A DNA stretch of 64,000 nucleotides from Entoloma clypeatum (taxonomy: Eukaryota > Basidiomycota > Agaricomycetes > Agaricales > Entolomataceae), in the NCBI GenBank assembly GCA_963565915.1, contig OY751488.1, forward strand, positions 3,658,001 to 3,722,000, read 5' to 3'. The notes beneath the pieces are model-generated. The model saw only the letters and a list, made by a program, of their open reading frames with translations, was not told the origin of the DNA and made no database searches. The translations under genes and the position numbers were made by a program. Below are positions 58,332-64,000 of this stretch, in pieces; position 1 is the first letter of the stretch; every line of letters begins with the position of its first letter.

Positions 58332-60535
58332 TTAGTTCTTCATATGGCAGCCCCCACGCGTATTTTTATCAGCCTGAAATGCTTGCTGCACCTGCCAGTT
58401 TCAAAGTGAAACTCATCAGTACCTGGCCACCGCTCAAAATGGGAAGAGAATGCCCTGCTGACCTCTTCGAAGAAAGCAGAATCACAAAGCACCCGGAACC
58501 CCGTGAGAGCGAGGCCTTTCGCCACTTTCATGGTAGCTTTGTGTGCCTCCTGTGTCATTGCGGACCTGGCGAATCCAGGCGTGTGGTTCCCGCCGTTAGG
58601 TTCGGTAGGGATAGCTAGTGAGAATCCTACGTAAGTACCGCAGATCGGTCTCAAGTCTACGAGGAACTCACCGTAGTTGGCATGAAGGGCGGGTAATTCT
58701 GTATTGTGAAGATATAAATTTCTTGATGAAAAACAAAAGATGGAGATGGATACCATAAGTAACATTTCCCTGTAGAGCAGGGGTCAGTTAATCAGCCAAG
58801 ACACCCAGGCGGGAAGTTGACAGGATGCTCACAAAATCTGTCGAGGCTCCACTATCAACTGTGTGGGTCACCATATTATAATGATACTCAACATTATCCG
58901 ACAATTCCCTCGCTACGATAGACCAAGGATAAGCATCGAGGGAAGGACCTCCGAGGCAAAACAATATAATCACCGAGAACAGGATTCTGTCGTAAATCAG
59001 AATACTCCGTGAGTGTTCTGATTTTGACTTCGCAACTTGTGGCGTGACCAGCACCCCTAAGAAGAAGGTGGGGTCAGCTACATCCGGAAGGCAAGAAGTC
59101 ACTAACTCAAAGCACCCTTTTACACGAGCAACAGTCTCCGCCACATCCCTGGGATTCGGCGCGCGGATGATATAGGTCAACCTGGCGTAATCAGGGATAA
59201 CTTGGGGAGAGAATGATCAGGGGACAAAAAGCGCATCAGGTCGGGAATAATAAAATTACCGTTGGGGACCCAGTCTCTTCCTTCGATTATCCCATGGACC
59301 CGTAGTTCAGGTTTGAGCTGCTGACGCAGGGCGGAGATCGATGTATATGCAAGAACGGCAGCGTCGAGGGCGTTTCTACCTTCCCTAAAGACCGTAAGTG
59401 AGTCGAAGCCCACCAGTGAGTGGCATGCGGACAGGTGGGAACTGACCAAGGGGACGCTGCGGCATGGGCACTTTGATGAACCCATAAACATGAGATGTTT
59501 CTATCTCAGATGGAAAAGTTCCGAAACATACCTCTTGCCAAAATATTCGACAAGCATGGAGTGCGTCGCGGTGGTAGTCCCGAAACCAATGGAGTTGGAA
59601 TGACCAGCTGTGGGATGTGACCTGACAAAATGATCTTGTCAAAAAACGGTGTCTTGCGGAAACAATAACGGTGAACCCCTAATACATGATGCAAACATCC
59701 ATATCATCATATGCGCCGCGTTGGAGGAGAATAACCTTCCCTCCCCCTCCTTCTTCAGCTAAAAAAAAGTGCGATAGTGATAGGAACGTAAAAAAAGCTC
59801 CAACGCCTGGTGTTACATACCTGGGGTCCCAAGGATGACGACCTTGCTGGGGACACCATAAGCCTCAAGCGCCGTCTTGAGAGCGACCGCAATACCGACC
59901 CCGGTGATCGCTATGAGATTATGGCCACATGCGTGCCCGATTCCGGGAAGGGCGTCCATTTCTGAGTTGATCCCCAAGACCCGCCCGCCTCGCCTGATCG
60001 TGTACTCTGCGCGCCAAGCGGTGTCCAGACCAGCGTAGCTCCTGGTAACTTTGAATCCGTGCTTTTCCATGAAGGCAGTCAAGACGTCATGGGCATATCT
60101 TGGCCGCGAGCGTCAGCGGGGGTTGGATGGGTCCAGAAGCAGAGGCTTCGTACCGCTCCTCAAAGGCAATTTCCGGTCGTGCTGAATGAATTGGACAGAG
60201 AGAGGGTTTTAATTTCGAGTACATACAAGGGGTCGGCGGGCACAAACCATGAATCCTCAGACTGAGCTCGCGGAGCTCGTCATTGAGGTCGTCCAACTTG
60301 CTGTCGATAGTGTTCACAATCTCAGGACTCAATGCCGTCCAAATTTTGGTATTATTTGAAGAAAAGGAGCCGTTTTCCGAGTACGCAGGAAGTACGTCCT
60401 TCTCTTGAGCCCACTCCTTCTCCAATCCAAGGCAAGAGCTGTCGTGCTTGCCGAACAAATGAGGTCCAAAAACAGCATGTATGCGGGAAAAAAACGTACT
60501 ACATGATTGCTCTCGCGGTTGGAAGGCGCGGGCAT
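58332..60535 (-). CDS. M20-family amidohydrolase (PM20D2-like)
   Basis: Fifteen exons, minus: 60535-60503, 60446-60248, 60181-60154, 60098-59821, 59758-59686, 59621-59532, 59470-59447, 59384-59260, 59200-59107, 59056-58974, 58912-58833, 58769-58754, 58698-58672, 58614-58463, 58391-58332; 453 aa. Metal and catalytic signatures are [28 protein letters not shown], and [13 protein letters not shown] with [17 protein letters not shown] (dimerisation domain). The C-terminus has [14 protein letters not shown] and [10 protein letters not shown]. The family hydrolyses N-acyl amino acids or dipeptides with two zinc ions; PM20D2 prefers dipeptides with basic residues, and the substrate here is unknown. 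The start at 60535 is preferred because a short first exon splices in frame; 60458 is an alternative. Confidence 0.9.
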
Positions 60536-60899
60536 GTCATGGTCATAGAAGACAGGTGCTGCAGCTCGATCTCGGCGGCGGAACACCTTCCAGAACTTGA
60601 TTCCGGGGAAGCAGCCAGCTTGGATGTTGGAGAGGGTCATGAGGGATATAGACCATTCTACGGGTATACAGAGTGAATTATAGGATTGCTCAATGCTGTG
60701 AGTATGAGATCCGAGTGGGTTTCATGACGTCCGTTTATTTCGCCGACATCATCGGTGTATGCTAGCCCTTATCGACCCAATTGATTTACGCATCCTACCC
60801 TACGCCATCTGACTACCACAGTGATAAGTTACTTAACTAGGAATGCATGACGATGAGATCAGTACAATAACGGTAAGAGAAGCCTTGCTGCATGCACCC
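60536..60899. other. intergenic, M20 promoter side
   Basis: 364 bp between the M20 start and the 3' end of the next minus-strand gene. No named element. Confidence 0.4.
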
Positions 60900-61839
60900 C
60901 TAGTCGCCACCAAACATCTGTCCAAGTTTCTTCCAAAATCCTGCCTTTGCCTCGTGCTTATCTAGTTCGGCGAACCCAACGATCAACCGCCCTTCTCGTG
61001 AGTTAAGCTGACAAAAGTCAACCTCTCTGCTCAACGACTTTTCTCCAACCATCACGAAAGCTTCATCCTCACTCTGCTTCAACACCTTCATGGCTCGCGA
61101 CAAAGCAGGCAGAAACTCGATCTTCCCTTTGCGGGTATGAATCTGAAGTGCACCCACAAAAGTCTGGGGGAGGAACAGGATTATATTGCCTTTGAAAGCG
61201 TCAATCACTTTCGAGCAGGCACAGGTATACTATCTGACTAACCTTTTCTGGACACGACATCCAGGCCAATTCGCGGCCGGTTCGAGGTTGTAGGGAGCTT
61301 GAGAAGCAAACATGCGGTGTGAACGCGTGATAATAGGATGGGCCCGGGTGATGTACATACCAATGTGATGTGGATGTCACCCGAACGGCTTGCCACTAAC
61401 ACGTTTGCTTTTGGTATCGCCTCGCTTGCTTCCCCTGTTGGAGCCAGCTCCAGCGAGATCGCACCCTGACGCGTGCGGAACGAAGCATGGGGTGGATTCT
61501 TCTTATAAGATTTGGATCCCTTCGGATTGAATCCAAGGTTCGGAACCTTGGGGTCGACGTAAAACGTGCCCGATATTGGGTTAGAACCCGTGTGGAGGTG
61601 CAGCTGGTTCACGGTTGGTGCGGGTGCAGAGGGGACAGGAAGAGGTTTCGTGGTCGAACCAGAAGCCTCGGGCACTCGAGCTTGGGCCCTTTGATTGCTG
61701 CTATATGGTGGCGGCAGTTCCTTTTCTTTGTTCTGTACGACACGAGATGAGATGAAGCGTGAAAGAGTATGTTTGGACCCACATCGATGGGACTTTGGGG
61801 AGTGCTCGCGGTTCCATGGCTATGGAAATCCAGGATCAT
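60900..61839 (-). CDS. DUF7330-like protein
   Basis: Exons, minus: 61839-61783, 61732-61361, 61297-61243, 61207-60900; 263 aa. The N-terminus has an ELPPPYSS motif typical of these basidiomycete proteins, then NLGFNPKGSKSYKKNPPHASF, a beta-rich core with VASRSGDIHITL, the block RKGKIEFLPALS, and EVDFCQLNSREGRLIVGF near the end. Such proteins are common in Agaricomycetes and have no known role. The third intron (61242-61208) is only 35 nt but keeps the frame. The start was set at the first true ATG before an in-frame splice. Confidence 0.75.
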
Positions 61840-62226
61840 GACTGAAGCGCCTGTGGTTGGCAAGGTGGGGGGGAGGATACACTGTCTCCATAAAAATCAG
61901 TCACATGAAGAATAAATAGTGGAGTGAAAGATTTGCTGCGCAACCTGCGCTCCGTGTGAAATCACAGCTTTAACCCAATGTCATCTGCCCTTTCATTGAA
62001 CAATTACTGTAGTGCGCAGCGCGAGGCGCCGGCGAGGACACCTCTTAATGCACACTCATACAAACCACGGCACCCCTTTCACCATCTGGTTAACGTAGGG
62101 GACATCCATCCCCAACACATCAGCAAACCCAACACAGCCTCCAGACCTCCCAGCTAAAGACGCCAACACCCTTTCCCCGCACTCCACAGCTTTCCGTTGT
62201 CCACATTTCACCAAGCGGAGGCCGCT
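61840..62226. promoter_or_regulatory. divergent region, DUF7330-like / Crinkler
   Basis: 387 bp between divergent starts (61839 minus, 62227 plus). Nothing specific recognised. Confidence 0.35.
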
Positions 62227-64000
62227 ATGGACCTCAGCGATGACGACCTTCAGCTTCATTGCATCATCGAAGGCGAATCCGAGGCGTTTCCAGTGAATGT
62301 TCAAGGTTCATCGTGGCACAATCCGAAATTCAACGTTGGCCACCTGAAGAAGAGAATACAAGAGGAGCGAAATAATGGTTCGTTAGCCGGCGTTGATGCC
62401 CACATCCTAGTGCTCTGGAAGGTGGGTGTGTGATAGTGAAGATTCACGATGTCAGACAATATGGCTTACTTCCCTGCCCTTTTAGCCCAAAGCTACCAAT
62501 CCCATCGATGTGAACCTGGACGACCTTGCGTCTATCCGCAGCGATGAACAAGTGGCTGAGAAATTAACGTCTGCTCGTTCCATATGCTATTTTTTTCCAA
62601 CCCAACCTTCCCTCGATCGTTTACATATTGTTGTATGGAAACCGGGTATTGGTGAGTGACGGTGCTTTTCCATGGCTGTACACTGCTGATAGATTCTTGC
62701 CCCAACATTGCCGACTTTCCTTTCCAATTGCCATCGCAACCGGTTGATTTTCTCAAATCTACTGGGTGCCCTCTTTCTCAGCCCCTCGGAAACGCTTGCG
62801 GTCGGCAACAGAAGAGGATGGTCAGGCGGCGAAGCGCAAGGAGATTGGTGAGTGAAGCCAGTCTCTGATTATCTTCAATACTCATTCACTTTCTTTCCTG
62901 GATATAGAGGAGGTATCGGAGACACGGAACAAACTGGGGGATGCAACGGACATTCGGAACTGTTGTGTTGCGATCCATGATGTGATCAAAGCCATGCCCC
63001 ATGATCTGGACTTGTCCAATCCTTCGACGTTTTCAACACTTCCTTTCCCTTCATTGCTCAAAATGCCATCCCAGTGCTTCGAAATACAGGATGTAAACGA
63101 CGTCGACCACTTTGATTATATGGGGAGATATTGGTTTGGTGAATTGCGAGACCGAATCCAGGACATGAAGTTTCTCAAAGGCTTCGAGAGCCTACACCTG
63201 TATGGGACGTCGGGTTCTGGGAAATCGCACCTCCTTGCCGCGCTTGCGTATAACCTTGTTCGTGAAGGAAGCCGCGTCTTTTATATTCCGGATTGCTCCA
63301 CTCTTCTACTGGAGCCGGCAAAGACGATGTGGGCGGCATTAAACTTCGCGTTCTACGACTCGGCTGTTCTCGGAACCATAGGAAATCTCCCCGAGGTTGA
63401 GGAGTTGATTGAGTTGATGTCAGGGCATTCAGATCTCTACATCATCGTCGACCAAGTGAACGCATTGGAGAGCACGGGGAATGATAGCCGCAAGGCCCAA
63501 AAGGTCCAGGCGTTAAACTGGCTGGACGCCTTGAGGTCAACCATCGCTACATATTCAGCGCTTCAGCTAACGAAGCCTCCAATCGAGAAGCTGATAGGAA
63601 GCAAAGTTCAATTTCGGTTTTCCGAATATTTGGAGGGATGAGCAAGGCACGTTGATAGTCGCCTGTCTTCTCCCATCATATTCTCGCTTGCAAACTGCTC
63701 TAAGGCGTTCCCTGCATGCATCGATTTTCGCTTGTCAGTCTGTTTCAAACACAACGACAACAGTATACTGACCTGCCTCTGTCGCCTTATAGAAAACATT
63801 CATCGTTGGTATTCACTCGCAAGACAGGTTATGGATCAATGGAGGTGGCTCGTGGCTCGTCTTTGCTTTCTGGCACAATCTTATTACATGTCACACCAGG
63901 TGGACTTCCCCTATCTCCGAGGCGACTTCAGCGGCGCGTGATGCCCATTATGATGCGCCGACTCCATCCTCGGTTTGTGCCTTCCACCAACATGGCCCTG
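62227..64000 (+). pseudogene. Crinkler (CRN) protein with P-loop NTPase domain, frameshifted, partial
   Basis: Exons 62227-62421, 62486-62651, 62782-62847, 62908 onward. The N-terminal ubiquitin-like CRN header is clear: LHCIIEGESEAFPV, VGHLKKRIQEE, LVLWK and DRLHIVVWKP. A short Lys-rich linker leads to a P-loop NTPase domain with Walker A YGTSGSGKSHLLAAL (about 63203) and LYIIVDQVNAL (about 63440). At about 63538 the reading frame conserved in the family switches by one base, and the original frame ends at 63641. The other frame carries the expected YIFSASANE block, then stops at about 63656. So the gene is either broken or has a sequencing error. It leaves the window. Fungal Crinklers are REase/NTPase-linked proteins thought to act between organisms or nuclei. 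The 62652-62781 intron is tentative. Confidence 0.7.

Noticed and set aside
1..64000. CRISPR array, insertion sequence or prokaryotic operon
   Set aside because: No direct-repeat array or transposase was seen; intron structure shows fungal nuclear DNA.

Overview
The window is nuclear DNA of a filamentous basidiomycete, most likely an Agaricomycete. Nearly every gene is broken by many introns of about 45-65 nt with GT(G/A)NGT donors and CTNAY-like branch points. The gene content also fits: Zn(II)2Cys6 regulators, an F-box/LRR protein, a FunK1-type kinase, a Crinkler protein, an Msc2-type zinc transporter and hexose transport. Exon coordinates below were read by hand from the sequence. Totals that are multiples of three, together with family motifs running across junctions, are the main support.

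Layout. 0-6 kb: the 3'-incomplete CUE/CCCH gene (minus), then two tandem copies of an unrecognised multi-span membrane protein with a CxxC...CxxC zinc ribbon. The second copy has gained a Zn(II)2Cys6 DNA-binding domain in front and carries two frameshifts. 6-13 kb (minus): an Msc2-like zinc transporter with a very large histidine-rich loop, and a 16-exon Zn2Cys6/fungal_trans regulator. 13.4-15 kb: a TSR4/PDCD2-like ribosome biogenesis protein. 15-19 kb: a 4-kb stretch with no gene I can support. 19-24 kb: a ROG1-like serine lipase and an F-box/LRR protein. 24.4-29.8 kb (all minus): PIF1 helicase, TIM44 and holocytochrome-c synthase, three consecutive genes with mitochondrial roles. 31.7-33.9 kb: a hexose-type MFS transporter. 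34.8-37.3 kb (minus): dihydroxyacetone kinase, sharing a 119-bp divergent promoter with a USP4/15/Ubp12-type deubiquitinase (37.4-41.7). A tight same-strand run follows with CCZ1 and a five-finger ZC3H3-like protein. 46.1-47.6 kb (minus): an in-frame fusion of an isochorismatase-like hydrolase with a glutathione S-transferase.

47.6-54.1 kb is a gene-poor island. It holds a dispersed family of tRNA-like repeats, all in one orientation, flanking a decayed FunK1-type kinase. From 54.1 kb there are a Ser-rich protein, a J-domain protein, an M20-family amidohydrolase (minus), a DUF7330-like protein (minus), and a Crinkler gene with a P-loop NTPase domain. The Crinkler gene appears frameshifted and runs to the window edge.

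The most unusual items are: (1) the Zn2Cys6 domain fused to a zinc-ribbon membrane protein, with zinc-cluster exon lengths and phases identical to those of the regulator 9 kb away; (2) the isochorismatase-GST fusion; (3) the tRNA-like repeat family; (4) three GC-AG introns and several 10-12 nt exons and 35-36 nt introns. Several junctions are ambiguous and are marked where they occur.
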